Positions 46,318-55,331 of a stretch of 64,000 nucleotides of DNA are shown here, in pieces; positions within the stretch are counted from its first letter, which is position 1; every line of letters starts with the position of its first letter. Both the position numbers and the translations under genes were made by a program. Source of the stretch: Pseudomonadota bacterium (GTDB lineage: Bacteria; Desulfobacterota; Desulfobulbia; Desulfobulbales; Desulfocapsaceae). The stretch lies in contig JAHJNL010000077.1 of the NCBI GenBank assembly GCA_018820855.1, forward strand, positions 1 through 64,000, in the 5' to 3' direction. Under the pieces are notes generated by a model. The model was not told the origin of the DNA. It did no database searches and saw only the letters and a program-made list of their open reading frames with translations.

Positions 46318-46824
46318 ATGCCTATTTACGAATTCTATTGCGATCACTGCAACGTCATCTTTAATTTTTTCTCCAGTCGGACCAATACTACAACTCAACC
46401 GGATTGCCCACGCTGCGGCAAAAAGGAAATCAGTCGTCAGATGTCTACTTTTGCCACGCTGAGCAAGGCAAGGGAGGATGGTGATGATGGCTCTGCCGGT
46501 TTGGATGAGACCAGGATGGAGGAGGCATTTGTTTCACTCATGAAGGAGTCTGAGGGAATGAATGAGGATGATCCCCGGCAGATGGCAACACTGATGCGAA
46601 AATTCACAGAAAAGACCGGCATGCATCTGGGCGACACCATGGAAGAGGCGGTTTCGCGTATGGAAAAAGGGGAAGACCCGGATGCCATTGAACAGGAGAT
46701 GGGAGATCGTTTGGAAGGAGATGACCTCTTTTCTTTTGCAGGAATGAAAAAGAAAGTCCTGAGCACAGAAAAGCAGCCTCCCAGCCATGATGAGAAACTG
46801 TATGAATTGAAGGCTGAAGGCTAA
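46318..46824 (+). CDS. FmdB-family zinc-ribbon protein, extended
   Basis: A 168-residue protein. The first 45 residues are a FmdB/CxxC zinc ribbon: MPIYEFYCDHCN, then CPRCGKKEI, giving two C-x-x-C pairs. The rest is an acidic, Met-rich, mostly helical tail with KESEGMNEDDPRQMATLMRK and EEAVSRMEKGEDPDAIEQEM. Similar long-tailed members occur in deltaproteobacteria without known function. The gene overlaps nothing and is convergent with the response regulator gene, with 51 bases between the stops. It may be cotranscribed with aroB. Confidence 0.8.
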   Translation: MPIYEFYCDHCNVIFNFFSSRTNTTTQPDCPRCGKKEISRQMSTFATLSKAREDGDDGSAGLDETRMEEAFVSLMKESEGMNEDDPRQMATLMRKFTEKTGMHLGDTMEEAVSRMEKGEDPDAIEQEMGDRLEGDDLFSFAGMKKKVLSTEKQPPSHDEKLYELKAEG

Positions 46825-46875
46825 AGACAGAAACGGAAACACAGAAGGAAGCCACTCTCCACTCTCCACTGCCCT

Positions 46876-48210
46876 TCATTCCATGCCGTGATTTTTCATC
46901 TTTTCCCATAAGTTTTTTCTGCTGATACCTAACAGCGCTGCGGTCTCTGTCCTGTTGCCATTGCAATGAGTAAGAGCCTTTTTCAGGCAGGCCTGCTCGG
47001 CAATGGCCATGTTTTTGGCAAGGCTGAAGCCTACGTCAGGTTCGCCATTTTGAGAGCAGAGTTCAGTGGGGAGATCGCTGGGAGTAATTATCGGCCCGCT
47101 GCAAAGGACAGATGCCCTTTCCATAAGGTTACGAAGTTCTCTCGCGTTTCCCGGGAAAGAGTATGCTGTAAGACAGGCCAGGGCTTCCGGAGACAAAGAA
47201 AAAGGCCTGTTGGGTGACGAACTGAATTCCTTCAGGAAATGGATGCAGAGATCATGGATATCTTCTTTATGTTCTCGAAGTGGTGGCATGACAATGGGGA
47301 TTACCTTCAGTCTGAAGAGCAGATCCTGACGGAAGCGTCCTTCTGCTACTTCCTTTTGCAGGTCTTTGGAGGTGCAGGCAAGTACGCGAACATCAACTCT
47401 GATCGTTCTGGTCCCTCCAACCCGTTCAAATGCCCCTTCCTGAAGAACACGCAGTAACTTTGCCTGCAGCGGTCCTGGCAGATCCCCAAGCTCGTCAAGT
47501 AACAGCGTTCCGTGGTCTGCCAGTTCGAATCTCCCTTTCCGCATCTGGTCAGCTCCTGTGAACGCTCCACGTTCATGACCGAACATTTCAGATTCCATAA
47601 GACCATCAGGGATGGCCGCACAGTTAATGGAAACAAAGGGCTTGCTTTTGCGCAGGCTGGCCTTGTGGATGGCTCGTGCGGCAAGTTCCTTACCTGTCCC
47701 GGATTCCCCGGTTATCAGGATCGTGGCGTTGGTGGGAGCCGCCTGATCAATAATGGAATAGATCTGCTGCATAGAGGGGCTGTTGCCGATGAGACCACGG
47801 TCTGTCACCTGGGCATTTGCTTCGAGGAATGCACATCTGGCTTTTACGCTCTGAATATCAAGGAATCTGCTGCTCCGGATAATAAGATCATCCAGGTCAA
47901 AGGGTTTGAGGATATAATCCGAAGCACCTTTTCGTAAACAGTCCAGGGCATCGTTGATGCTGCCATAGGCGGTCATGATGATGACATCTGTTTCCGGGGA
48001 GTGTTTTTTTATTTTCTCAAGCAGCTTCATTCCATCCAAACCCGGCATGCGTATATCGGAAATGACAAGGTGATAATCTCTCTTGTCCAGCAATTTGGCG
48101 GCGTCGAGTCCATTTTCTGCCTGATCCACATGCCAGCCAAATTGCTTCAGCCTGTCATAGACGGATATGCGCATTATTTCATCATCTTCAGCAAGAAGTA
48201 TTCTAGGCAT
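46876..48210 (-). CDS. NtrC-family sigma-54-dependent response regulator
   Basis: A 444-residue enhancer-binding protein. Receiver domain 1-115 with acidic pair Glu8-Asp9-Asp10, phospho-acceptor Asp52 in VISDIRMPG, Thr80 and Lys102. AAA+ domain about 139-375 with Walker A GESGTGKE (168-175), the sigma-54 contact loop GAFTGA (215-220) and Walker [11 protein letters not shown] Fis-type helix-turn-helix closes the protein ([20 protein letters not shown]). It is downstream of its kinase on the same strand with 28 bases between. Two pairs of matching palindromes and a sigma-54 promoter lie on the far side of the kinase, in front of the cytochrome operon, making it the best candidate regulator of that operon and possibly of itself. 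Confidence 0.95.
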   Translation of the reverse strand: MPRILLAEDDEIMRISVYDRLKQFGWHVDQAENGLDAAKLLDKRDYHLVISDIRMPGLDGMKLLEKIKKHSPETDVIIMTAYGSINDALDCLRKGASDYILKPFDLDDLIIRSSRFLDIQSVKARCAFLEANAQVTDRGLIGNSPSMQQIYSIIDQAAPTNATILITGESGTGKELAARAIHKASLRKSKPFVSINCAAIPDGLMESEMFGHERGAFTGADQMRKGRFELADHGTLLLDELGDLPGPLQAKLLRVLQEGAFERVGGTRTIRVDVRVLACTSKDLQKEVAEGRFRQDLLFRLKVIPIVMPPLREHKEDIHDLCIHFLKEFSSSPNRPFSLSPEALACLTAYSFPGNARELRNLMERASVLCSGPIITPSDLPTELCSQNGEPDVGFSLAKNMAIAEQACLKKALTHCNGNRTETAALLGISRKNLWEKMKNHGME

Positions 48211-48238
48211 TTCTGACTTTCTCCATGGTTCTCTTCCT

Positions 48239-49870
48239 TCAGCTTTCAGCTCTCAGTTTTTCCGTCTGTGCCGGAAAGGTGACTGTAACCGTTGTACCGA
48301 CACCCAGCTCACTTTCCACTTCAATGCTTCCCTTCATCTGTGTTACCAGTGAATACGTTACCGACAGACCTAAACCGGTTCCGATACCGACATCTTTGGT
48401 GGTAAAAAAGGGATCGAAAATATGGGTCAATGTGTTTTTAGCAATTCCCATGCCTGTATCCCTGAAAGTCAATCGGATTTCTGAGTCGATCACCTCAGAA
48501 CCAATGGTTAAGATACCTCCATCGGGCATGGCCTGAATGGCATTGAGGCCAAGGTTGACAATGACCTGTTTAAGGGCCTCAGCGTCAACATAGTAGTGCT
48601 CCTTGAGGCTGTTGTCCTGTTTAATGCTAATGTCCTTCAGCTTATAGGAAAGCAGTTCCAGGCACTCACCCAGAAGGATTCCGACATCTATTTTTCGTAA
48701 TTGCAACGGCTCCTGTCTGCCAAAATTCAATAGTTGTCTCATGGTATGTTCAATGCGCTTCAATCCTTTATCCAGAAGGGGAAGATAGCGTTCACGCATC
48801 TCATGATCGTCAGGACACTCTCGCATGGCTTTGACACAGTTGAGCATGCCGCCCAGAGGATTATTTACCTCGTGAGCAATCCCTGCAGAAAGAATGCCGA
48901 GCGAGGCCATCTTTTCATTCAACCATGCCTGCTGACGAGTTTTATCGAGTTCCCTCTGGGACTGGGTGAGGCGTTCGCACAGTTGAGAAAAGTGCTCGCT
49001 GAGGTTTCCGATTTCATCGTCGCCGGTGGGAAGAGTGAGTTGGTCAGGTTCAACTTCCGGAAAAGAATTCATCGCCGCGGAAAGTCTGTTTACTCTGTTG
49101 ACCACAAGGGTGTTGAACATGATCAGGAGTGTAATGGAAACGAGAATGAAACTTACCAGTCCGATAAAAAAGAGTGATCTGTTATTGGCCTTGATCTTTG
49201 CATCAGCCCAGGCAATGGGAATAGTGATCGAAAGAGCCCCTCTGATATCGCCTTTGACGTAGCCGTGCCGGGCGTGGCAGCCAAGGCACGAATCTTTGAC
49301 ATCTAATGGAGCCATGTAGCGGACGACCCTGCCTTGCGGACTGTCGCTTATGTCGATGGATTCAAGAGTTCCTTTTTCGAAGTTAATCATACACTGTCTT
49401 TCGTAGTCATCAGGAACATTTGCCGGATTAATTGGTTTGAGACTGGTGACGCGAAAACTGCCCAACCCTTTTTGGGTGGAATATTCGGACAGTTCCCTGG
49501 TGACCATGGCCGGGTTGCGCATCATATATTCAGTGCCCGATTGGTCTCGAATGACCGGAAGATCGAGAAAGGGGTTGCTTTTAACCCCTTCTTTTTTGAT
49601 GACGAACAGGCCGTTGTGTTCTGAAACCCATTGCCGGGTAATGAGAATCTGGTTGTGGAGCATACGCGCCTGTTGCTGTGCCTGAAGAAGAATAAGTTCA
49701 TTGTCAACTGTAGATATTCTGTAGAGAAATATCATGTACGAAACAGAGATGATTGCGCCTATGGCCACGATAAACTTTCCTCGCAGGGAAAATTTTGATT
49801 CGAGCCATTTATACAGAGATTTGATGGTGATAAGACATGATATGATAAAAACTTTGAAAGCAATTTTCAT
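48239..49870 (-). CDS. Sensor histidine kinase with haem c-binding periplasmic domain
   Basis: A 543-residue membrane kinase. A first helix at about 30-50 is followed by a periplasmic domain of about 170 residues of the Tll0287-like/DUF3365 type, with a haem c site CLGCH (195-199) and the typical GDIRGALSITIP after it. The second helix is about 231-255, then a HAMP-like linker, HisKA with His333 in AGIAHEVNNPLGG, and an HATPase domain (N-box VNLGLNAIQA, then GMGIA, FTTKDVGIGTGLGL). Related haem-binding sensors respond to redox state or small ligands such as NO. ATG 49870 was chosen because AAGG lies 7 bases upstream; ATG 49876 is possible. Nearby nitrate/nitrite genes suggest the signal may be nitrogen-oxide or quinone redox related, but this is inference. 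Confidence 0.9.
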   Translation of the reverse strand: MKIAFKVFIISCLITIKSLYKWLESKFSLRGKFIVAIGAIISVSYMIFLYRISTVDNELILLQAQQQARMLHNQILITRQWVSEHNGLFVIKKEGVKSNPFLDLPVIRDQSGTEYMMRNPAMVTRELSEYSTQKGLGSFRVTSLKPINPANVPDDYERQCMINFEKGTLESIDISDSPQGRVVRYMAPLDVKDSCLGCHARHGYVKGDIRGALSITIPIAWADAKIKANNRSLFFIGLVSFILVSITLLIMFNTLVVNRVNRLSAAMNSFPEVEPDQLTLPTGDDEIGNLSEHFSQLCERLTQSQRELDKTRQQAWLNEKMASLGILSAGIAHEVNNPLGGMLNCVKAMRECPDDHEMRERYLPLLDKGLKRIEHTMRQLLNFGRQEPLQLRKIDVGILLGECLELLSYKLKDISIKQDNSLKEHYYVDAEALKQVIVNLGLNAIQAMPDGGILTIGSEVIDSEIRLTFRDTGMGIAKNTLTHIFDPFFTTKDVGIGTGLGLSVTYSLVTQMKGSIEVESELGVGTTVTVTFPAQTEKLRAES

Positions 49871-50069
49871 TTTCATACCTTTTTTTGGGAAAAAATTGAG
49901 TGCCTGCTGAGCTGATTAGATAGTTTTTTCTAGTACAATTTTTTGAAAATGGATGATTCCTGGCGGTCCTTTTTGCCGGAAAGGAATTTGCGTCCGGCAA
50001 GGAGGGACCTGATAAGAGGAATTGAGAGTGAGTTTCTGACCAAGGTCTGAATCCTCAACCATTTTTATT

Positions 50070-50117
50070 GCTACCGTTTGGTAGCGAAACCTGCCTTTGG
50101 CGTTACCATCCGGTAGC
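50070..50117. promoter_or_regulatory. Paired palindromic operators upstream of the kinase
   Basis: Two dyads, GCTACC-GTTT-GGTAGC (50070-50085) and GTTACC-ATCC-GGTAGC (50102-50117), with centres 32 bases apart, about three helical turns. Both fit GYTACC-N4-GGTARC. They lie about 200 bases upstream of the kinase ATG. No -24/-12 element was found for the kinase gene, so autoregulation may act through another promoter type. Confidence 0.65.
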
Positions 50118-50626
50118 GTATGCTGCAGTTGACGATGATGGTTCCCGCTAACTTAGCTGAATACTCCGTGAAATACAAATGGTGCAGGTAGCTCAGATCG
50201 CCACCTGATTTTGGCCAGGCTGCCACTATTGCTGCTGTTGAAGTCTCTTTGATATCTTTTTCCATATTCCTTGATTGTAACATCTGTTTCTTTTATTACC
50301 AGCGCTCTCTTGTGCATCCCTTCTCTCGTCCTTTCCATTTGCAGCGTACCATGAATAATTAGAATTTTCGTTCAAGATTGAGGAAGGGAGAAATTAAACA
50401 GCGCAGCATAGAATGGATCTGCGAGTATTTCTTTATTTTATCGTGACGTAGAAATCGGGGAGGGGGGAGGTCATAAGTCAAGGTGGGAGGTGATCGCTCC
50501 TCAGATAATGGCGAGCGCAAATCATTTCGCCTAACCGTATGAAGAAGCACGTATTGGGGCTGTGTTTTTCTATTGACTTTTTTAGACGGTTTTTTGGGAA
50601 AACGCAGGTCACCTTCCTGATCAGTT
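50118..50626. other. Gap between the two operator pairs
   Basis: About 500 bases with no recognisable gene; frames on the minus strand (50071-50283, 50359-50697) encode low-complexity, basic sequence without family motifs and overlap the operators. A half-site GGTAGC near 50186 may be part of the operator array. No terminator is evident. Confidence 0.45.
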
Positions 50627-50675
50627 GTTACCTGCAGGTAACGATCCTGCCCGTTTCTTGCTACCATTGGGTAAC
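50627..50675. promoter_or_regulatory. Paired palindromic operators (upstream activating sites)
   Basis: GTTACC-TGCA-GGTAAC (50627-50642, perfect dyad) and GCTACC-ATTG-GGTAAC (50660-50675), centres 33 bases apart. They lie about 120 and 88 bases upstream of the predicted start of the sigma-54 promoter, the classical position for NtrC-type activator sites. The same motif pair occurs upstream of the sensor kinase. Confidence 0.8.
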
Positions 50676-50728
50676 GGAGGTGGCGTAGTATAGTCATTAA
50701 TTAATTGATATTGTATTATATTTATAAT

Positions 50729-50744
50729 TGGAATGGAATTTGCT
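50729..50744 (+). promoter_or_regulatory. Sigma-54 promoter of the cytochrome operon
   Basis: TGGAAT-GGAAT-TTGCT matches TGGCAC-N5-TTGCW with GG and GC in place and exact spacing. The predicted start is near 50755 and the first gene begins at 50865, leaving a leader of about 110 bases. Confidence 0.82.
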
Positions 50745-50864
50745 AAGTAAGGGTAACGGATTTGACTTATTCTCAATCTGAGTGATAGGCTTATATATAT
50801 TTAAGCAGCTTAGTTCCGTTTCAACAAAGTAAATCAAAAGATTAACTACTTGAGGGAGGTCTAG

Positions 50865-51419
50865 GTGGATAAGGAGTATAAATCACACTATTACAGCCAT
50901 GTGGTCAGAATTGCTTTTTTTCTGGTCATAGGCGGCGTTCTGGCCGTGGTGGCACGTGGGCTGTTTCTGCCTGACACGATGGGACAGTATGGTCACTATC
51001 GTGGTAGCAATATCGAGGAACAGAAAAATGTTGAAGTGAGAAATCACACCAATGAATCCTGTTACGAATGCCATCGCCCAATCAGACTTATTCACAAGGC
51101 TGGTGTCCACCAAACAGTCTCCTGTGAATTCTGTCACGGTCCTTATGCAGATCATATTCAAGATGGCAAGTATGTGGAAAAATTGCCGGTGAAGAGAGAT
51201 ATGGAGATTAAGGCTCTCTGCCTTCGTTGCCATAATAAAGTCATTCGCGCCCGTCCTGAAGACTCTATCAAGATGGTTGCCATGCCGCAGCATCTTGAGG
51301 AGAAAAAAGTACAGACAGATCACAACTGTAACCAGTGTCATATGGTTCATGATCCGCTGCTCTGGATAAAAGCGGCCAGAGAGATGATGGGTTTGCCGAT
51401 GAAGGAGGATAAGAAGTAA
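50865..51419 (+). CDS. Membrane-anchored tetrahaem cytochrome c
   Basis: A 184-residue protein with an N-terminal membrane helix (about 12-32) and four haem c motifs: CYECH (66-70), CEFCH (87-91), CLRCH (119-123) and CNQCH (155-159). Size and anchoring resemble NrfH/NapC-type quinol dehydrogenases, but the motif spacing and the missing fifth-haem pattern do not fit them closely. It is better described as the cytochrome subunit of a cytochrome/FeS/NrfD complex, as in Qrc- or NrfBCD-like systems. The start is GTG with GGGAGG in front. The stop overlaps the next ATG (TAATG). It would pass electrons between the NrfD/FeS subunits and the octahaem enzyme. Confidence 0.88.
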   Translation: MDKEYKSHYYSHVVRIAFFLVIGGVLAVVARGLFLPDTMGQYGHYRGSNIEEQKNVEVRNHTNESCYECHRPIRLIHKAGVHQTVSCEFCHGPYADHIQDGKYVEKLPVKRDMEIKALCLRCHNKVIRARPEDSIKMVAMPQHLEEKKVQTDHNCNQCHMVHDPLLWIKAAREMMGLPMKEDKK

Positions 51420-52222
51420 TGATTGATATAAAAAAGGAAATTCAGAAGGATCGTCGTGCCTTCATCAAGAACGTCCTTGGTGGAACTATTGCCGGTTCCC
51501 TGCTGCTGGTAATTCCAGCAGGTGCAGCACTTGACAGTAAGCTACCCGAGCAGCTTCCTGGAATGAGGGGAGATGATTCGGTATTTACTGAAAAGAAATT
51601 TGTCTTCATCGTGGATGTTACCGCCTGCATCGGTTGCGGTTCATGCTGTGTGGCAGATAAGAATGAATACAATGTCCCTGACGGGAACTATCGGACATGG
51701 GTTGAGCGTTATATCATTGACGACCATGATGAAGTCTTTGTCGATTCTCCCAATGGCGGTCTCGATGGCTATACAGAGCCTCGAACCGATATTCCCTTTC
51801 CGGTTCGCGATACCTTTTTCGTCCCCAAGCTCTGTAATATGTGTGAAAAACCCTCCTGTGTTCAGGTATGTCCGGTTGGCGCGACCTATAAGACAGAGGA
51901 CGGCTTTATCCTGATTGATAAGGACCGTTGTGTCGGTTGCGGTTACTGCATTCAGGCATGTCCCTATTCTGTGCGTTATCTGAATCCGCTGACAAGGACC
52001 GCAGATAAATGTACCTGGTGTTACCATCGGGTACGCAAGGGATTGTTACCGGCCTGCGTCAATGTCTGTCCTGTACATGCCAGAAAATTTGGTGATTTGA
52101 ACGATAAGACTTCCGAAGTCTATAGGCTTTTACGTGAGCCCCATGTGATCTCTGTACTCAAGCCGGGTATGGGCAATAAACCAGCGCTTCATTATCTTGG
52201 TCTGCGAAGGGAGGTAGTATAA
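51419..52222 (+). CDS. NrfC/PsrB-like four-cluster ferredoxin subunit
   Basis: A 267-residue protein with a twin-arginine signal (KDRRAFIKN, then a hydrophobic stretch GGTIAGSLLLVIPAGAA) for export in folded form. Four Cys sets bind [4Fe-4S] clusters: CIGCGSC, CNMCEKPSCVQVCP, CVGCGYCIQACP and CTWCYHRVRKGLLPACVNVC. This is the PsrB/NrfC subunit pattern, which wires a NrfD-type membrane subunit to a periplasmic partner. Start and stop overlap both neighbours by one base, so the three proteins are made in step. Confidence 0.93.
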   Translation: MIDIKKEIQKDRRAFIKNVLGGTIAGSLLLVIPAGAALDSKLPEQLPGMRGDDSVFTEKKFVFIVDVTACIGCGSCCVADKNEYNVPDGNYRTWVERYIIDDHDEVFVDSPNGGLDGYTEPRTDIPFPVRDTFFVPKLCNMCEKPSCVQVCPVGATYKTEDGFILIDKDRCVGCGYCIQACPYSVRYLNPLTRTADKCTWCYHRVRKGLLPACVNVCPVHARKFGDLNDKTSEVYRLLREPHVISVLKPGMGNKPALHYLGLRREVV

Positions 52223-53421
52223 TGAGTGTAGCCGCACATGGTGATACTGCCGCCGCAGTAGCAAATTATATTTTTCCTAACGATCTTCATGTCCATTGGA
52301 GTCTGATGATCGTCCTCTATCCCTACATAACTGGTATTGTGGCAGGGGCATTTATTGTTTCCTCCCTTTACCACGTTTTTCATATCAAGGAGCTGAAACC
52401 CATTTCCAGGTTCTCACTCCTCTTTGCCCTGGCCTTTTTGATTTGTGCAACCTGGCCACTGTTGAATCATCTGGGACATCCGGAACGGGCGATGAGTATG
52501 ATGCTTACTCCGAACCCGACATCAGCCATGGCCGGTTTTGGTTATATCTATTCTGCTTACATGATTGTTCTCCTCCTGGAGATTCTTTTTCTCTATCGAC
52601 CTACCGTAGTTGCTTTGAAAGAACAGGCATCCGGTTTTATGAGAACTGTTTATGGGATACTGTCAGTCGGCAGTGATAATGTCTCTGAGAAGGCGCTTAA
52701 GCTGGATCATAAAATTATCAGTTTTCTTGCCGCAATAGGCATTCCCATGGCCTGTGTCTTACACGGCTATGTCGGGTTTATCTTTGGCGGGATCAAGGCA
52801 AATCCATTATGGGCCACTCCGCTCATGCCTTTGATCTTTCTCCTCTCTGCCTGTGTCTCAGGTATCGCCGGGATTATCCTGGCCTATACCCTTATCATGA
52901 AGTTCACAGGGCAGCCGTTGGATGTGAACTGTATCCGCACCTGTGTGAAATTTCTGTGGGGATTTTTTATCCTGGATTTTGTCTTTGAGATGCTGGAGCT
53001 TTTCTCCCATTTTTATATGGCAACCCATCATTGGCACACTCTGGAAACCCTTTACTCAGGACCACTGTATGTGAGTTTCTGGGTTCTACAGGTGGGCGTG
53101 TTCTCTGTTATCCCGTTTTTTGTTCTTATGGCGCTCAGTTTGATTAACTGGAATGACAAGGTCATCGCATTCTTTGCTCCTCTGGTTTCCGTGATGATTT
53201 TGTGCCAGGTTCTGCTCATGCGCTGGAATGTCGTTGTCGGTGGTCAGCTTATGTCCAAGAGTGAGAGGGGTGCTACAACATTTCACCCTCAATGGCTTGA
53301 AAAAGAGGGTATCCTGCCTGCAATTATTATTATGGTTGCCCCCCTGGTCATTCTCTGGATCCTAGGCAAGGTCTTACCGTTTTGGCAAAAAGATGATCCG
53401 GCAGCACAGCAGGTCGGATGA
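52222..53421 (+). CDS. NrfD/PsrC-type quinone-interacting membrane subunit
   Basis: A 399-residue protein with about ten membrane helices, an N-terminal periplasmic segment, and the polytopic pattern of NrfD/PsrC (PYITGIVAGAFIVSSLYHVF, then HLGHPERAM, then LHGYVGFIFG). It should oxidise or reduce menaquinone on the periplasmic side and exchange electrons with the FeS subunit encoded before it. The neighbours (tetrahaem cytochrome, FeS protein, octahaem cytochrome) suggest a quinol-to-nitrogen-oxide electron route. Direction of electron flow and proton coupling cannot be read from sequence. Confidence 0.92.
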   Translation: MSVAAHGDTAAAVANYIFPNDLHVHWSLMIVLYPYITGIVAGAFIVSSLYHVFHIKELKPISRFSLLFALAFLICATWPLLNHLGHPERAMSMMLTPNPTSAMAGFGYIYSAYMIVLLLEILFLYRPTVVALKEQASGFMRTVYGILSVGSDNVSEKALKLDHKIISFLAAIGIPMACVLHGYVGFIFGGIKANPLWATPLMPLIFLLSACVSGIAGIILAYTLIMKFTGQPLDVNCIRTCVKFLWGFFILDFVFEMLELFSHFYMATHHWHTLETLYSGPLYVSFWVLQVGVFSVIPFFVLMALSLINWNDKVIAFFAPLVSVMILCQVLLMRWNVVVGGQLMSKSERGATTFHPQWLEKEGILPAIIIMVAPLVILWILGKVLPFWQKDDPAAQQVG

Positions 53422-53565
53422 TCTGATCAATTGTGAGAACTGCGATCAATGCGTTCATTCAACCGAAAGGAGGAAATTGCTGGGGAAAAAGAAGTTTCAC
53501 AGAAGATGCCGGTTGGTTCCGGTGTGAAAAGTGTTTTACTTTCTACTATTCGGGAGGAAAGAAAT

Positions 53566-55152
53566 ATGCAGTATTGGAAGACGACTCTTTCAATGGCAAC
53601 TCTTGGTTTGTTGCTTGCCAGCCCATCGTTTGCAACAACAAAGGCAGCAATGAATACCCAGGATGTAGCTGTTAAAGAGATGAATGTTAAATGCATTAAC
53701 TGTCATCAGAAAGAAAATTACTCACTGGTTATGCAGTGGAAGAACTCTCCCCATGCAGCAGCCCAGGACGGACAGGTAGGCTGTTATAACTGCCATGCCG
53801 CTGAACAGGGCGATGAGACATCCTACATGCATGAGGGAGCACTGATCAAAACCATCATGACTCCCAAGGACTGCGGCTATTGTCATGAGAATGAAGTGAA
53901 GCAGCAGGCTCCTTCTCATCATGCCTCTGCCGGTCAGATTATGGCTTCTCTTGATAATGTGGTCGGTGAAGTCATCTGTTCCATGGAAGACAAGGCTGAT
54001 GCCGTTAACGGTTGCTGGCAGTGTCACGGTTCCATCATCAAGGTTCAGAAAGGCAAGGACGGCAAGCCGCTGCTCAATCAATTCAAGGCCGTCATGCTTG
54101 ACCCCACGACTTATCCCAACAGTGGTATCGGTCGTCTGAATCCGGATGGAACCAAGGGCGCCTGTAATGCCTGTCATGGCAAACATTCCTTTAAAGCATC
54201 TACTGCCCGTCAGCCGGAGAACTGTGGAAAATGCCATCTCGGTCCTGATCATCCGCAGATGGAAATCTATAATGAGTCCAAGCACGGTATTGCCTATTAC
54301 TCCGCATCTCGGGATCGCGGTATGAATGGTATGAATATCCATAAATCAGGAAAATGGGTACTTGGTAAAGACTATTACACTGCCCCGACCTGTTCTACCT
54401 GTCATATGGGTTCATTTGTAAAATCTGATGGATCAGTTTCAGAGAACACCCATAATGTGGGTGATCGTATTTCCTGGACCCTGCGTCCTAAAGTATCTGT
54501 CAAGCTGAACCGTGTTGTCTTTGAAGACGGCACCCAGAAAGATATTCCCGGCGATATTGCTCCGCAACCAGGTCAGCTTATCAAGTACAAGGAATTTAAA
54601 TTTGTTGATGATAAATGGAAGGAAGTACCTGTTGAAAAAGAAGCCGTCGAAGTTGTTGCCTGGGAAGAGCGTCGCGGTAACATGAAGGCTGTCTGCAAGC
54701 AGTGTCATGGTGAACAGAAGGTTGATAATTTCTATATACAATTTGACGCCCTTGTTGTGACCTATAACGAGAAATTCGCCAAACCTGCCCAAAAGCTGTT
54801 CAAGATGGCCATGGATGATGGTCTTATTCACGGATCCACCTTTCATACCGAATTGGGCTGGCACTGGTGGGAGCTCTGGCATCATGAGGGACGTCGTGCC
54901 CGTCACGGTGCAGCTATGCAGGGCCCGGACTACACCCATTGGCATGGTATGTATGATGTTGCCCATAACTTCTATTTCAAGTTCATCCCTGAGCTCATGC
55001 ATCTCGCTGAGAAAAAAGGCATGACCGAGAAATATAAAAAAGAAGTTGGCGAAATCTTAGCCAAGCCTGAGCATCAGTGGTACCAGAAAGGTTTTGGTGA
55101 AGGTGTCATGGAAGACATCAAGGCCCAGGAAAAGGCTCGTTACAAACAGTAA
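53566..55152 (+). CDS. Octahaem cytochrome c of the hydroxylamine oxidoreductase (HAO) family
   Basis: A 528-residue secreted protein with a signal peptide ending SPSFA. Eight haem motifs, all CxxCH: residues 43, 73, 103, 150, 200, 220, 276 and 377. No CxxCK is present, which excludes the octahaem tetrathionate/nitrite reductase (OTR/ONR) families. The C-terminal region HWWELWHHEGRRARHGAAMQ and PDYTHWHGMYDVA is characteristic of HAO proteins. HAO-family enzymes oxidise hydroxylamine in nitrifiers; epsilonproteobacterial members work in reverse on nitrite or hydroxylamine. Placement between a quinone-linked module and nap genes favours a reductive role, inferred. Whether Tyr456 corresponds to the crosslinking tyrosine of the oxidative enzymes needs alignment. 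ATG 53566 has GGGAGG 7 bases upstream; the longer frame to 53449 lacks a signal peptide. Confidence 0.92.
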   Translation: MQYWKTTLSMATLGLLLASPSFATTKAAMNTQDVAVKEMNVKCINCHQKENYSLVMQWKNSPHAAAQDGQVGCYNCHAAEQGDETSYMHEGALIKTIMTPKDCGYCHENEVKQQAPSHHASAGQIMASLDNVVGEVICSMEDKADAVNGCWQCHGSIIKVQKGKDGKPLLNQFKAVMLDPTTYPNSGIGRLNPDGTKGACNACHGKHSFKASTARQPENCGKCHLGPDHPQMEIYNESKHGIAYYSASRDRGMNGMNIHKSGKWVLGKDYYTAPTCSTCHMGSFVKSDGSVSENTHNVGDRISWTLRPKVSVKLNRVVFEDGTQKDIPGDIAPQPGQLIKYKEFKFVDDKWKEVPVEKEAVEVVAWEERRGNMKAVCKQCHGEQKVDNFYIQFDALVVTYNEKFAKPAQKLFKMAMDDGLIHGSTFHTELGWHWWELWHHEGRRARHGAAMQGPDYTHWHGMYDVAHNFYFKFIPELMHLAEKKGMTEKYKKEVGEILAKPEHQWYQKGFGEGVMEDIKAQEKARYKQ

Positions 55153-55172
55153 TCTGCTATTATCTAAAAATT

Positions 55173-55204
55173 ACGCCCCGGCATGCTTCGAGATGCCGGG
55201 GCGT
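55173..55204. terminator. GC-rich hairpin after the octahaem gene
   Basis: A 12-base-pair stem (55173-55184 with 55193-55204; arm ACGCCCCGGCAT) with an 8-base loop, 21 bases after the stop. Stable, but not followed by a T-run, so it may stabilise the upstream mRNA more than terminate it. Confidence 0.55.
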
Positions 55205-55244
55205 CTCAATTATCTCTTGTTCTCGTCTCTTCAGGGTGATTGCA

Positions 55245-55298
55245 GATTACGCTTGCTGGTTTTCTTAAGGCCTTCACTGGGAACCAGCAAGCGTAATC
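55245..55298. repeat. Perfect 17-base inverted repeat
   Basis: GATTACGCTTGCTGGTT at 55245-55261 is repeated in reverse complement at 55282-55298, with a 20-base spacer that contains AAGGCCTT. It lies just upstream of the unknown secreted protein gene. It could form a long hairpin or be the end pair of a small mobile remnant; no flanking direct repeat was recognised. Confidence 0.65.
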
Positions 55299-55331
55299 CG
55301 TAAACATCTCTTGTACTCAAAAGGAAAATGC

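Noticed and set aside
50359-50697. 112-codon minus-strand frame upstream of the cytochrome operon
   Set aside because: Overlaps the palindromic operators; the product is basic and low in structure. The regulatory reading explains the conserved-looking blocks better.
52019-52034. GTTACC-ATCG-GGTACG resembling the operator motif
   Set aside because: It is inside the FeS subunit gene, has an imperfect right arm and is explained by the codons for Cys-Tyr-His-Arg.
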